A stretch of 64,000 nt of DNA from Methanothrix soehngenii GP6 (GTDB lineage: Archaea; Halobacteriota; Methanosarcinia; Methanotrichales; Methanotrichaceae): positions 186,001 through 250,000 of the forward strand of contig NC_015416.1 of assembly GCF_000204415.1 (NCBI RefSeq), given 5' to 3'. Position numbers and translations under genes: made by a program. Below the pieces are notes generated by a model. The model saw only the letters and a list, made by a program, of their open reading frames with translations, was not told the origin of the DNA and searched no databases. Shown one piece after another: positions 1-9,040 of this stretch (within the stretch, counting starts at the first letter, position 1; each line of letters opens with the position of its first letter).

Positions 1-768
1 AATCCAGATAAGCTTAATGTTAAACTTACAGATATACGTCTGGAGATCTATCCTTTTAATCTACCATTGCCACCAGGTAGTCCACAGAAGATTATTAGAT
101 CTAATCGAATTGCATTGGATGGAAGTAACTTCGATATCAAGGCTTTCAATGGAACTTTAGATCGGAGAACAAAGAAGGTGGCCTTGAAATTTGTCATCAT
201 TCTGGATCCTGATAAGATCCCAGAAATGAAGGCGCTTGGAATTAGAGAACCTTTAAAGGCGATAGCCATTGAGGAAGGCACTATGGATATCGAAAAAGGT
301 CTTATTGCTACTTATTCAGAGCCATTTAATCTGGGCTCCGGTCCCCAATACATAACCGTGTCAGGAGATCAATTCAGTAGCTGTAAACCCGCCTTTTCAG
401 ATTGCTCTTCAGATCCTCTCAGTTGCTGTTCCGGGAGTTGCGTTTTTGGCATATGTGATTGTATTGAGGTTGGAGAAAGAATACCATCTGGATCTTCCGA
501 GGATGTCTGTTGCTCAGGAGATGCAAAGGCGAATTTATGCTGCGCTAAAGATGGGATGGAGACTGATGAATCATATAATTGCTGCGAAGGTCTTACTTAT
601 TCAAGAAGATCCGGGCGTTGTCTCACTCCAACCGATGCATGTATAGAAGATGGCTGCCAATGGACAAGATCATCTTGTTCTTGTGAAGAAAGAGATTGTT
701 TGCGGAATCCTTATTGTGTATGGACTGGACGAGATTGTTATTGTGAAGACATGCCTGAGACGGGGTAA
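1..768 (+). CDS. Cysteine-rich protein, 5' end outside window
   Basis: The frame is open from base 1, so the true start lies upstream; 255 codons are visible. The first ~115 residues look like a compact, probably beta-rich domain without a motif I recognise. The C-terminal ~130 residues carry more than 25 cysteines, many as CC pairs or CxC (for example SCCSGSC and CDC), like extracellular disulfide-knotted repeats. Inside the cell such a protein would be unusual, so export or cell-surface location is inferred; the signal peptide would be outside the window. The stop is followed by a low-coding region. Function unknown. Confidence 0.7.
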   Translation, partial: NPDKLNVKLTDIRLEIYPFNLPLPPGSPQKIIRSNRIALDGSNFDIKAFNGTLDRRTKKVALKFVIILDPDKIPEMKALGIREPLKAIAIEEGTMDIEKGLIATYSEPFNLGSGPQYITVSGDQFSSCKPAFSDCSSDPLSCCSGSCVFGICDCIEVGERIPSGSSEDVCCSGDAKANLCCAKDGMETDESYNCCEGLTYSRRSGRCLTPTDACIEDGCQWTRSSCSCEERDCLRNPYCVWTGRDCYCEDMPETG

Positions 769-874
769 GTGAACGAATCAGGTAGAGCCTACTTATTTTA
801 TTTTTTCCCTGATAACCAATGGCGTGGATTCTGGCAAGGGCTATTCGGAGCTGGCGGATTTGATAACGAGTTAG

Positions 875-1057
875 CCAGATCTATGCCTGGTTTTGGCCTT
901 TGAGGGAACTGTCTGCCGGGGCAGGAGGCCGGAGGTGGGGGAGACGGTGCGATTTCTGTCCGAGCACTACATGATGCAGAAGGTGCACTCGGGAGCGGTG
1001 GTGCACTCCGAAGGGATGCGAGGGAGGATCGAGGGAATCGATTTGAAGGTGCATTGA
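875..1057 (+). pseudogene. Possible gene remnant in 389-bp intergenic stretch
   Basis: Between the cysteine-rich gene and the flavoprotein gene (769-1157) no complete gene is visible. One frame stays open for about 60 codons and is GC-rich with coding-like composition (it reads [19 protein letters not shown]), but has no good start and no ribosome site. It could be the 3' end of a decayed gene. The rest of the gap is AT-rich upstream DNA of the next gene. Confidence 0.25.
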
Positions 1058-1157
1058 TATAATCTAAAATTTTTTATTTAAATTCCGTTTGCCAAGCCTT
1101 CTGGGTTAAGCTTTTCTCCTTCTTGATCCCTGCCACAGACAGGAATTCAATGAGAGA

Positions 1158-2522
1158 ATGACATTGATGCGGGCTGTATTCATGCGGCAAGAAGTTGAAG
1201 ACCAGAGTGAATTGGAGCAGAAAGGGCTTCTTGATGATTGCCCTGGCAGGAGATATGATCTGATCGTCATAGGCGCAGGTCCCGCAGGCCTATTTTGCGC
1301 CATAAACTGCCGGCAGAACGCCAGAAATGATGATCATCGAAGAGATAACAGGCGTATCCTCATCCTTGAAAAGAAAGGATCCCCCGGAAGGAAGCTTCTC
1401 CTATCCGGCTCCGGCCAATGCAACATAACCCATGAGGGAGAAATCCGCAACTTCCTCAATCACTACGGAGAGCATGGCCGATTTCTTCGGCCGGCCATCA
1501 TGGGCTTCACAAACCAGGATCTCATCTATTACTTTAAGGCAAAAGGGCTCGAAATGGCAAGCGAGCCCAGTGGCAAGATATTTCCCCAGACCCGCAGGTC
1601 AAAGGATGTGCTCGACATCCTGATCGAGGACTGCAAGAAGGCTGATATTGAAATCCAATGCCGGAAGGATGTCAGGACTGTCAACAGAATAGAGGACGGA
1701 TTCGCTCTCTTGGGTGACGGCTTTAGTTATCGATCCTCCATTCTGGTCATTGCCACCGGCGGATGCTCCTATCCTGCCACAGGTTCCTCTGGAGACGGCT
1801 ATAGATTCGCTCGCTCCCTCGGCCACAGGGTGACAGAGATCGGGCCAGCTCTGACCCCAGTTATCATAAAAGACTATCCATTTCATGATCTAGCAGGTAT
1901 ATCCTTTGAGAATATAAAAATTTCTTTAAATAATCTCAAGAAGACCAGGGAGGGGCAGGGCGACATTCTGCTCACTCACGAAGGGCTTTCCGGTCCTGCT
2001 ATTCTTGACCTGTCTCGATATATCCAGCCAGAAGATACCTTGAAGCTCTCTTTTGTCCCGAAAGAGAAGCGTGCAGCTCTGGAGGGATGGATTCTGGAGT
2101 TATCTGGAAAGGAGGGTAGCCGCACGGTAAAGTCGCTCCTATCCAGTATCCCCTGCTCCGTCCCTCTGCCATACAGGCTGATTGGGCGAATTATTGAGAT
2201 CTGTGGGATCGATCCAGATCTCGGCCTCTCTCAACTGAGAAGAAGGGAACGAATGCATCTGGTAGATATCCTGGTCGGCCTGCCGCTGACCGTATCAAGG
2301 CCGGATGGCTTTGAAGCAGCCATGGTCACAAGGGGAGGAGTGGACTGGAGAGAGGTCAATCCCAAGACGATGCAATCAAGACTGGTAAAGGGGTTATATC
2401 TGGCAGGAGAGGTGCTCGATGTGGATGGCGATACAGGAGGATACAACTTGCAGTCCTGTTTTTCCACAGCAATGCTGGCTGCCAGAAGCATAAGAAAGAG
2501 CTGGGATGGCAAAATGAATTAG
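1158..2522 (+). CDS. BaiN/HI0933-family NAD(P)/FAD-dependent oxidoreductase
   Basis: Flavoprotein of the HI0933/YhiN/BaiN family, 454 aa. After an unusual ~30-residue N-terminal extension comes the FAD dinucleotide-binding motif GAGPAGL, then the family signatures SGSGQCN and GGCSYPATGSSGDGY, and a C-terminal GEVLDVDGDTGGYN motif that closes the FAD site. Family members reduce C=C bonds in small molecules, but the archaeal substrate is unknown. In-frame ATGs at 1167 and 1182 would shorten the extension; no strong ribosome site separates them. It stands alone, convergent with the TPR gene downstream. Confidence 0.88.
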   Translation: MTLMRAVFMRQEVEDQSELEQKGLLDDCPGRRYDLIVIGAGPAGLFCAINCRQNARNDDHRRDNRRILILEKKGSPGRKLLLSGSGQCNITHEGEIRNFLNHYGEHGRFLRPAIMGFTNQDLIYYFKAKGLEMASEPSGKIFPQTRRSKDVLDILIEDCKKADIEIQCRKDVRTVNRIEDGFALLGDGFSYRSSILVIATGGCSYPATGSSGDGYRFARSLGHRVTEIGPALTPVIIKDYPFHDLAGISFENIKISLNNLKKTREGQGDILLTHEGLSGPAILDLSRYIQPEDTLKLSFVPKEKRAALEGWILELSGKEGSRTVKSLLSSIPCSVPLPYRLIGRIIEICGIDPDLGLSQLRRRERMHLVDILVGLPLTVSRPDGFEAAMVTRGGVDWREVNPKTMQSRLVKGLYLAGEVLDVDGDTGGYNLQSCFSTAMLAARSIRKSWDGKMN

Positions 2523-2562
2523 CCTCTCAAATGAAGAGCATTGCGACCTGGGAAAATGAATA

Positions 2563-3081
2563 TTAGCCTTTAAAGCCTAATTCTCTGGCTTTGGCGAGGG
2601 CCACATCCGCTTCTGCTTTACGATTAAGATCATTGAGTGCCAGATGCTTCTGGTACCATGCATCTACATAATGAGGATCTAGTTCAATGGCTCTATCCAG
2701 ATATACCAAGGCATCCTTGTGCTTATTCTGGCAATTAAATGCCCAGCCCTTTATGGTCCAGCAGGAGACATGTCTTGGATTGATTCGCAAAGCCTCATCC
2801 AGACATGCATGAGATTCTTTGTACTTCTTCAATTTAATAAGGGCATAGCCTTTTGAACACCAAGCTCTCGGCAAGTTGGGATTTAGCTTTAGGGCCTCAT
2901 TGTAGCAATTGATTGCATCTTTATAGGACCCTTTTTTAACAAGCTCATGTCCCTTATTTACCCACTGATTAGGAATATCAGGCTCAAATGGATCTGTTTC
3001 ATGCCCGCTCGGTCCTGTAGAAAATGGATCAGTTCCAGTCCAACTACCCGCATTTTGGTCGTATGGATCAGTATTTTTCAT
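2563..3081 (-). CDS. TPR-repeat protein
   Basis: 172 aa. An acidic, proline- and glycine-rich N-terminal ~45 residues precede about 3.5 tetratricopeptide repeats with the usual W-x-x-K-G-x-A-L and L-x-x-Y/H-x-x-A spacing (for example AWCSKGYALIKLKKYKES). TPRs mediate protein-protein contacts; the partner is unknown. No signal peptide, so probably cytoplasmic. A second TPR protein with a signal peptide lies at 55.3 kb. Confidence 0.82.
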   Translation of the reverse strand: MKNTDPYDQNAGSWTGTDPFSTGPSGHETDPFEPDIPNQWVNKGHELVKKGSYKDAINCYNEALKLNPNLPRAWCSKGYALIKLKKYKESHACLDEALRINPRHVSCWTIKGWAFNCQNKHKDALVYLDRAIELDPHYVDAWYQKHLALNDLNRKAEADVALAKARELGFKG

Positions 3082-3212
3082 GCGGATAAGCCTATTTTCA
3101 TGCTGTATAGCTTTTGTGCCTGAAGAAGAGGTGCAGTTTTATCCGAAGTCACAGGCCTGGCAGTCTCTTGCCATTTCCCTCGAAACAGCTATATCATAAC
3201 ACGGCATATTGG

Positions 3213-3374
3213 ATGGACATGGCAAACGACAATACCATCAAGAACCTGATCATTCTGGCCCTGGCAGTCATAATCGTCATCGCCATCTGGAGAGCCATCT
3301 GGTACCTGGCAGGAGTGGCAGTATTCATCCTCCTGGTCTACTTCGTCTACCAGCTTCTCAAGGGCAAGCTGTGA
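3213..3374 (+). CDS. Small membrane protein (paralogue of 20.7-kb gene)
   Basis: About 53 aa with two closely spaced hydrophobic segments separated by a tryptophan pair (IWRAIWYLA) and ending in basic LLKGKL. The frame is open further upstream, but ATGs at 3213 and 3219 sit just before the hydrophobic part, so one of them is the likely start. The pattern W-x-x-x-W-x-L-A, then F-I-x-x-V-Y-x-x-Y-x-x-L-K is shared with the small gene at 20703-20885. Function unknown; probably a membrane peptide. Confidence 0.6.
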   Translation: MDMANDNTIKNLIILALAVIIVIAIWRAIWYLAGVAVFILLVYFVYQLLKGKL

Positions 3375-3485
3375 TTGCTGCGCTGCTACCAGCAAAATGC
3401 CGCAGGAGACCGCAGAAGCGATCCTGCCTCCCAACCCGGCGGCAAAGATCGACCGGTCCATAATGTCATTTGGGCTGTAATTGCC

Positions 3486-3740
3486 CTACCATCTCGGCCC
3501 TGATAAAGCCCTCTTACCAAGACTTGTCAGCCCTGCGGCAGTTATGCCGTTAGGGAGACTGGAGCCCTCCATATCTGCTTCGCTCAGGGTCTTGACAAAC
3601 CCTTGCATCTCCAGTCCTCCCAGTCGCGCGCCGAGCTCCTCTGGATCTATATTTGCCATGGAGAGAATCCTATCCGCTTTGGGATAGGGCACCTTGAGGC
3701 TGGCAATTGCTTTTATGATATCGAAGTCTGTTGTATCCAT
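3486..3740 (-). CDS. Small winged-helix-like hypothetical protein
   Basis: 84 aa. The order of predicted helices (DFDIIKAIASLKVPYPKADR, then IDPEELGARLGGLEMQGFV) resembles a winged-helix DNA-binding domain, with the LGGLEMQGFVK stretch like a recognition helix followed by the wing. No operator is evident. It is divergent from the ribose-1,5-bisphosphate isomerase gene, with starts about 100 bp apart, so it could regulate that gene or itself; this is inference only. Confidence 0.55.
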   Translation of the reverse strand: MDTTDFDIIKAIASLKVPYPKADRILSMANIDPEELGARLGGLEMQGFVKTLSEADMEGSSLPNGITAAGLTSLGKRALSGPRW

Positions 3741-3841
3741 CGTTTGTCAACCGAGGACAATTAAAGAGATGCAAAGTTATAGTTATTGTTCTTCTCAGGG
3801 CAGGAAATAGATTTAACTCTAGCAGGCGAAAACAACCCCGA

Positions 3842-4774
3842 ATGAAGCCAATAGATCGGGTTACGGAGACTGCAGAGAAGATCAGCAGCATGGAGATCAG
3901 AGGTGCAGGGAGAATTGCCACTGCCGCAGCTGCCTCTCTGAAGGAATATGCTCTGGCCGTCCAGGCGGAGAGCTTCGAGGACTTCAACCAGAAGACCGCG
4001 GTTGCCGCAGACCTGCTCCTCAAGACCAGGCCCACGGCAGTCTCCCTCTCCAATGCCATAAGAATGGTGATGAAGTATAAGGCAGATGACATCGATGGCG
4101 CCCGCCAGGCCATAGCCACCAATGCAGATCGCTTCATCGAGAACTCCCAGAAAGCGGTGGAGAAGATCGGCCAGATCGGCAGTAAGAGGATCAGAGAAGG
4201 GGATACTGTCCTCACCCACTGCAACTCAAATGCCGCCATCTCCGTGATCAGTGCTGCCCATAAATCCGGAAAGAATATCAAGGTGATAGCCACCGAATCC
4301 CGCCCCAGATTCCAGGGAATCACCACCATCGGCATGCTCGACCAGATGGGCATAGAGACGGAGCTGATCGTGGACTCGGCGGTGCGGAGCGTTATGAACG
4401 ACGTGGACCTGGTGGTGGTGGGAGCGGATGTGATAACCGCCAACGGCACCCTGGTCAATAAGATCGGCACCGCCCAGATCGCCCTGTGCGCCCGCGAGGC
4501 CAGGACCAGCTTCATGGTGGCTGCCGAGACCTATAAGTTCAGCCCGGAGACGATTTTAGGGGAGCTGGTCACCATCGAGGAGCGTGAGGCCACAGAAGTA
4601 CTGGCCGATATCTCCAAATACAAACACGTCAGGGTGCGCAACCCCGCCTTCGATGTCACCCCCCATCAGTACATCGACCTGATCTGCACTGAGGCAGGGG
4701 CCATATCGCCGGAGATGAGCTACTTGATCATCCGGGAACGGCTGGGCTGGGAGATGAAAGTGGAGAGCAGCTGA
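3842..4774 (+). CDS. Ribose-1,5-bisphosphate isomerase (e2b2-type)
   Basis: 310 aa from the ATG at 3842; an upstream in-frame extension lacks family similarity. The enzyme converts ribose 1,5-bisphosphate to ribulose 1,5-bisphosphate in the archaeal AMP pathway that feeds form III RuBisCO. It belongs to the eIF2B-alpha/MtnA-related fold. Visible signatures are THCNSNA (catalytic cysteine region), ATESRPRFQG, VVGADVITANGTLVNKIGT (catalytic Asp in GADV) and the C-terminal DVTPHQYIDLICTEAGAISP. Length matches the family. Divergent from the small winged-helix gene. The RuBisCO and AMP phosphorylase genes are not in this window. Confidence 0.92.
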   Translation: MKPIDRVTETAEKISSMEIRGAGRIATAAAASLKEYALAVQAESFEDFNQKTAVAADLLLKTRPTAVSLSNAIRMVMKYKADDIDGARQAIATNADRFIENSQKAVEKIGQIGSKRIREGDTVLTHCNSNAAISVISAAHKSGKNIKVIATESRPRFQGITTIGMLDQMGIETELIVDSAVRSVMNDVDLVVVGADVITANGTLVNKIGTAQIALCAREARTSFMVAAETYKFSPETILGELVTIEEREATEVLADISKYKHVRVRNPAFDVTPHQYIDLICTEAGAISPEMSYLIIRERLGWEMKVESS

Positions 4775-4873
4775 GTGAGATGAAGATGAATTGAAGGTCA
4801 TGATCGATGATCAATAAAAGGTGATGGAGACCAGATCATCTCCTGCCCCCAACCAAATCCTCGCATTATTGTT

Positions 4874-5347
4874 TCACAGCATTATCTCATAGCTGTCCTT
4901 ATGCGGATTTATGAGCAGCTTTTCTGCAATCTCCCGGGCAGTGATCTCCGCCTCCGGCCGGAGGAGCCTGAAGTACAGCTTCCAGACGGTCGCCTTCTTC
5001 ACGTCCACCACATTCTGGTAGCCTAACCTCTTTCTGAGCCTGTCCCTGATGGCAATTGCCTCGCCATCCTCTATATGCAGGGCAACCTTAACCGGCACAT
5101 AGCCCTCCTCGAACTCCAGCCGGTCAATCAGGATCTTATGGCTCTCTTTGTTCTCATTGACCAGCTCCCGGGCAAAAGCCCTGGCCAGTTCCTCAGGATC
5201 CCCGGAATCGACCTGGATGGAAATGAGCCGCTCCTTTTTCACATCCTCTAAAACCTTTCCATAGCTCAGTCGCCGGACAAGGGTGTTCTTCACCGTGGCC
5301 GCTTCTGCATCCGGTATCTTCAGCCAGACGCGCAGATTGATCAACAT
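4874..5347 (-). CDS. purS: Tandem two-domain PurS, FGAM synthase subunit
   Basis: PurS is the small structural subunit of phosphoribosylformylglycinamidine synthase (purine biosynthesis step 4), bridging PurL and PurQ. The usual protein is about 80 aa; this one is 157 aa and contains two PurS-like halves: residues ~1-75 (VKNTLVRRLSYGKVLEDVKK, then ARAFARELVNENKESHKI) and ~85-157 (IRDRLRKRLGYQNVVDVKKA, then IAEKLLINPHKDSYEI). It overlaps the end of purQ by 7 bp and is the last gene of purL-purQ-purS. The fusion would supply a PurS dimer as one chain. Confidence 0.87.
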   Translation of the reverse strand: MLINLRVWLKIPDAEAATVKNTLVRRLSYGKVLEDVKKERLISIQVDSGDPEELARAFARELVNENKESHKILIDRLEFEEGYVPVKVALHIEDGEAIAIRDRLRKRLGYQNVVDVKKATVWKLYFRLLRPEAEITAREIAEKLLINPHKDSYEIML

Positions 5348-6150
5348 GACTCCACCTCTATGTAGCGCTTCATCGACTCAAAGATCCTCCTTCCAGGACC
5401 CGGCTCATTGGGCCTGTGCTTTCTCGGATCGAAGGAGGGAAGCTGCCAGGCAAAGAACGCCCTCTCCGGATGGGGCATCATTCCCAGGACGTTTCCTTCT
5501 GGATTGCAGATGGCAGCAATGCTCTCTGTGCTGCCGTTAACATTCACAGGGAACTCGTCTATCACCCGGCCGTTGCGGTCGCAGTAGCGGAAGACCACCT
5601 GCTCCTGATCATTGAGCTTCTTGATCAGGCCAGGCGATGCAGTTACCAGGTTTCCTTCTCCATGGGCTATCGGTATCTTCAGGAGAGCGCCCATCTCAAT
5701 CTGGTACGAGCCGCTGCACCTTCTGGATGAGGCATCGTGCCGCAGGTACACCCAGTCGCAATAGTAGCCCCGGCGGACGATCTCCCCTTCAGAGACCATC
5801 ACATTCTGGGCCAGAGCCATCTGTACCTTTCCCGTGCCAGGGACCAGACCAGGCAACAGGCCAGCCTCGACCAGGATCTGAAAGCCATTGCAGATTCCCA
5901 GAATCGGCTTACCTAATGCCGCCTCCTCATTCAGGGCCTTTAAGACCGGCTCCTTGGAGGCGACGGCTCCCGCCCTAACCCTATCCTGATAGGAGAATCC
6001 TCCCGGAATGATGAATCCATCAAAGCCGGACAGCTCCTCCTCTGGCCGGTTCCAGCGGAAGATCTCGCCCTCCATGCCCACCTCTTTGACTGCCACCAGG
6101 GTTTCGAACTCGCAGTTCGTCCCGGGGAACTGCATCACTGCGATCTTCAT
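5341..6150 (-). CDS. purQ: FGAM synthase glutaminase subunit PurQ
   Basis: Class I glutamine amidotransferase delivering ammonia to PurL. From the ATG at 6150 the protein is 269 aa and begins MKIAVMQFPGTNCE, the family N-terminus; ten upstream codons lie inside purL. The nucleophile elbow is GICNGFQ and the catalytic His-Glu pair is in MMPHPERAFF. The start overlaps the purL stop as ATGA, which implies translational coupling. The downstream overlap with purS keeps all three complex subunits in one operon. Confidence 0.95.
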   Translation of the reverse strand: MKIAVMQFPGTNCEFETLVAVKEVGMEGEIFRWNRPEEELSGFDGFIIPGGFSYQDRVRAGAVASKEPVLKALNEEAALGKPILGICNGFQILVEAGLLPGLVPGTGKVQMALAQNVMVSEGEIVRRGYYCDWVYLRHDASSRRCSGSYQIEMGALLKIPIAHGEGNLVTASPGLIKKLNDQEQVVFRYCDRNGRVIDEFPVNVNGSTESIAAICNPEGNVLGMMPHPERAFFAWQLPSFDPRKHRPNEPGPGRRIFESMKRYIEVESC

Positions 6151-8480
6151 CTCATCGCCTCCGCGAGGCCACGGGTCCATGCATTCCTCGCCAGATCCAG
6201 GTCCAGGTCGGCCACCGTCTCCCCCTTTCTGGTTATCCTGATCCTTCTTTTCGCCGTCACTCTGCCGATCTTTGCCGGCAGGAGGTCGTAGCTTTTCAGT
6301 AGCTCCTCCAGCCTCTTCTCCTTTCCTGCTTTCGCTTCCAGAAGGAATCCCGAAGACTCTGAGAAAAGCAGTTTATCGGTTCTCAGATCCAAGTCGCCGC
6401 ACACCACCCCATCCAGGTCCAGCTCCAGGCCGAACTTAGCTGGCCGGGTTACGGCCATCTCCATTGCCGTCGCCGCCAGCCCGCCGTTGGATATGTCATG
6501 GGCTGCAGCAATCAAGCCCTCATCAATGGCATCGATGACGGCATAGATCATGCTCCTCTCCAGGTCAAATCGAACCCGAGGGACATTTGCTCCCATGACC
6601 CCAAGGATGGTCTGATAATACTCCGAGCCTCCCAGCTCATCGAACCTGGGGCCGATAAGATAAAGCTCCTCGCCAGCCGCCTTCAGATCCATAGTGATCG
6701 CTTTGTCGAAATCCCTTATGATTCCCACACAGGCGATCACGGGCGAGGGGTCCACAGAACCCTGGGGAGACTCATTGTAGAAGCTCACATTCCCTGAGAC
6801 TATGGGTACGGGAATTCTCTCATCCTTATAATCCTTCAGCCAGAGGTTCTTGCAGGACTCGGCCAATCCCTTCACCCCTTCCCTAAACTCCCAGAAGGCC
6901 TCGGGCTTCTCCGGATTGCCGTAGTTCAGGCAGTCGGTGAGAGTGGCTGGCGTCGCGCCTATGGCAGCCACATTTCTCATCGCCTCAGCCACTGAGGTCG
7001 CTCCCCCCCAATAGGGGCTGATCCGGCCGTAAAAGGGATTGGAGTCCACGGCCAGTGCCACGCCGAACTTCTCCCCCCGCACGGGGGCGATGAGCCCTGC
7101 ATCCGCCTCGCCCGGCCTGATCACCGCATTGCCCATGACCTCGGTATCGTAGTATCGGTAGATATGCTCCCGGGAGGCGATGTTCGGCGAATTCAGGATC
7201 CTGAGCAGAACCTCATTGTAGTCCTCAGGCTCTCGGGATTCGGGCTCAGATTCGCTATAGACCCTCTCGGATTCAGCCCTTTGGTAGCGGATGCCCGCTG
7301 TGAGGTGCTGGATGGGCACATCGCATACCGTCTCTCCCTTATGCCGGACGACAAACCTGTCGCCGGTATTGATCTTGCCCACAACGCTCGCCCTTGCTCC
7401 CTCGTAGACGTTGGGCAGATCCCAGTCCTCATTGTAGATATTCAGGATCTTCTCTCTCAGCTCTTCAGGGGCGATGATCAAGAAACGCTCCTGGGTCTCG
7501 GCTATGCTCAGCACTTCGGGAGGAAAGTCTGCAGCTTTGTGCATCTCGTCCAGGTCGATCTCCATGCCAAAGCCTCCAGCAGCCCCCATCTCCGATGTGG
7601 CACAGGTGAAGCCCCCGCCTCCAAGGTCTTTGAACCCGATCTCGATTCCCGACTCCCGCACCATGCGGAATAGATCGCTGTTCGCCTTGAAGAGGACGTT
7701 CTTCAGGAAAGGATCCGGGATCTGCACTGCTCCCCGGTTGGTCTCCTCGTCCTCCTCTCGCAGGGCTTCAGAGGCAAAGGTGACCCCGCCCAACCCGCTT
7801 GCGTCCGTGGGCTTTCCCACCAGGATAACGTCGTAGCCTTTCTCCCCCGCCAGCGGAGGAGCGCGGGATCGGATAATCTGGTCGCGCCGGACTATTCCCA
7901 GGGATACCACGTTCACCAGGCAGTTATCGTCGAAGCTCTCACTAAAGACCACATCCCCGGCTATGTTCGGCACGCCCAGGGCATTGCCGTACTGCCAGAT
8001 TCCGTCCACCACCCCCTCTGCCACCCAGCGAACCTTGTTTGCCTTGGGGCCGAAAGGATCTCCGAAGCGCAGAGGGTCCGCGGTGGCAACCACAGTTGCC
8101 CCCATGCAGTTCACATCGCGGACGATTCCCCCGATGCCCGTTGCTGCCCCCTCATTTGGCAGGATCTGACTGGGATGGTTGTGGCTCTCATGGGATATGA
8201 CCACGCACCATTTGTCATCTATGGCCACTATTCCCGAGTCCTCGACCGGGCCCATTACTACATTGGGGGCATCTGAGGGCAGGAATTCCTTTAAAGTGGC
8301 GCGGGAGCTCTTGTAAGAGCAATGCTCCGACCACATGGCATCGTAGCAGAATAGCTCGGTGAGGGTTGGATCGCGGCCCAGAACCTGGGCGATGGAACGC
8401 GCTTCATCGACGGACATGCCTATGCCCGCCCCGCGGAGACTTGATTCTACTTCAGGATCGGCAAGACCGATTATCTTCAA
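6147..8480 (-). CDS. purL: FGAM synthase large subunit PurL
   Basis: ATP-dependent synthetase subunit that converts FGAR to FGAM. Signatures: MWSEHCSYKSS near the N-terminus, SHESHNHPSQ and GAATGIGG in the first half, and AHDISNGGLA in the second. I chose the TTG at 8480 (777 aa) because GAGGTG sits seven bases before it; an ATG at 8513 gives 788 aa but lacks a ribosome site. Both are longer than the common ~720-740 aa small PurL, owing to a short N-terminal extension. First gene of purLQS. Confidence 0.94.
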   Translation of the reverse strand: MKIIGLADPEVESSLRGAGIGMSVDEARSIAQVLGRDPTLTELFCYDAMWSEHCSYKSSRATLKEFLPSDAPNVVMGPVEDSGIVAIDDKWCVVISHESHNHPSQILPNEGAATGIGGIVRDVNCMGATVVATADPLRFGDPFGPKANKVRWVAEGVVDGIWQYGNALGVPNIAGDVVFSESFDDNCLVNVVSLGIVRRDQIIRSRAPPLAGEKGYDVILVGKPTDASGLGGVTFASEALREEDEETNRGAVQIPDPFLKNVLFKANSDLFRMVRESGIEIGFKDLGGGGFTCATSEMGAAGGFGMEIDLDEMHKAADFPPEVLSIAETQERFLIIAPEELREKILNIYNEDWDLPNVYEGARASVVGKINTGDRFVVRHKGETVCDVPIQHLTAGIRYQRAESERVYSESEPESREPEDYNEVLLRILNSPNIASREHIYRYYDTEVMGNAVIRPGEADAGLIAPVRGEKFGVALAVDSNPFYGRISPYWGGATSVAEAMRNVAAIGATPATLTDCLNYGNPEKPEAFWEFREGVKGLAESCKNLWLKDYKDERIPVPIVSGNVSFYNESPQGSVDPSPVIACVGIIRDFDKAITMDLKAAGEELYLIGPRFDELGGSEYYQTILGVMGANVPRVRFDLERSMIYAVIDAIDEGLIAAAHDISNGGLAATAMEMAVTRPAKFGLELDLDGVVCGDLDLRTDKLLFSESSGFLLEAKAGKEKRLEELLKSYDLLPAKIGRVTAKRRIRITRKGETVADLDLDLARNAWTRGLAEAMR

Positions 8481-8635
8481 TTGGGTACACCTCTGGTAGC
8501 TAATCTTATGCATACGAGGAACGTTATGAATTTATCGATTCGGGTGGATGTTGGAGGAATTAATCAATACAAAAATAGAGGGATTAATTGCAGCTATAAT
8601 CCCATTGCTTTACTCGATTGAGCACTTCCAGGGGC

Positions 8636-8917
8636 TTATCCTATCTTGGCCTCCACCATCTCTTCTCTGAGCATGCACAGGTTTTCTGCTCCCCGGATGT
8701 AGAACCAGTAGTGCACAATCACCAGGATGCCCCATCCGACTGGCGAGTACCACATTGCCAGGGCAGGATCAATTTTTATATAGCCCATCATGTTCAATAT
8801 CAGCCAAATTATGTTCACTACCAGATATATAGCGATGTGGAGTTTGAAGAGCTTCATCTGGTCAGCAACAGTGGCTTCTCGGAAGAGCTTTTTATACTCA
8901 TCAATTTTTCCCGCCAT
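8636..8917 (-). CDS. 2TM-domain membrane protein
   Basis: 93 aa. An amphipathic N-terminal helix is followed by two membrane segments (IAIYLVVNIIWLILNMMGY and WYSPVGWGILVIVHYWFYI) and a short charged tail. This is the layout of the widespread 2TM domain family. AGGTGA precedes the ATG by a few bases, supporting the start. Function unknown. The gene is not tightly linked to its neighbours. Confidence 0.75.
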   Translation of the reverse strand: MAGKIDEYKKLFREATVADQMKLFKLHIAIYLVVNIIWLILNMMGYIKIDPALAMWYSPVGWGILVIVHYWFYIRGAENLCMLREEMVEAKIG

Positions 8918-9040
8918 TCTTTCACCTACCCTTGATTTGATTAGTATCTATATTGCACTTATGATTATTTAAAGATGTTGAATATGATTGTTAACTGGAA
9001 TAAAAATTATAACCGTCTGGATTTTTGCAGACTCTAGATC

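Noticed and set aside
3670-4515. 281-codon minus-strand frame opposite the R15P isomerase gene
   Set aside because: Low-complexity Ser/Ala/Ile composition, antisense to a well-conserved enzyme.
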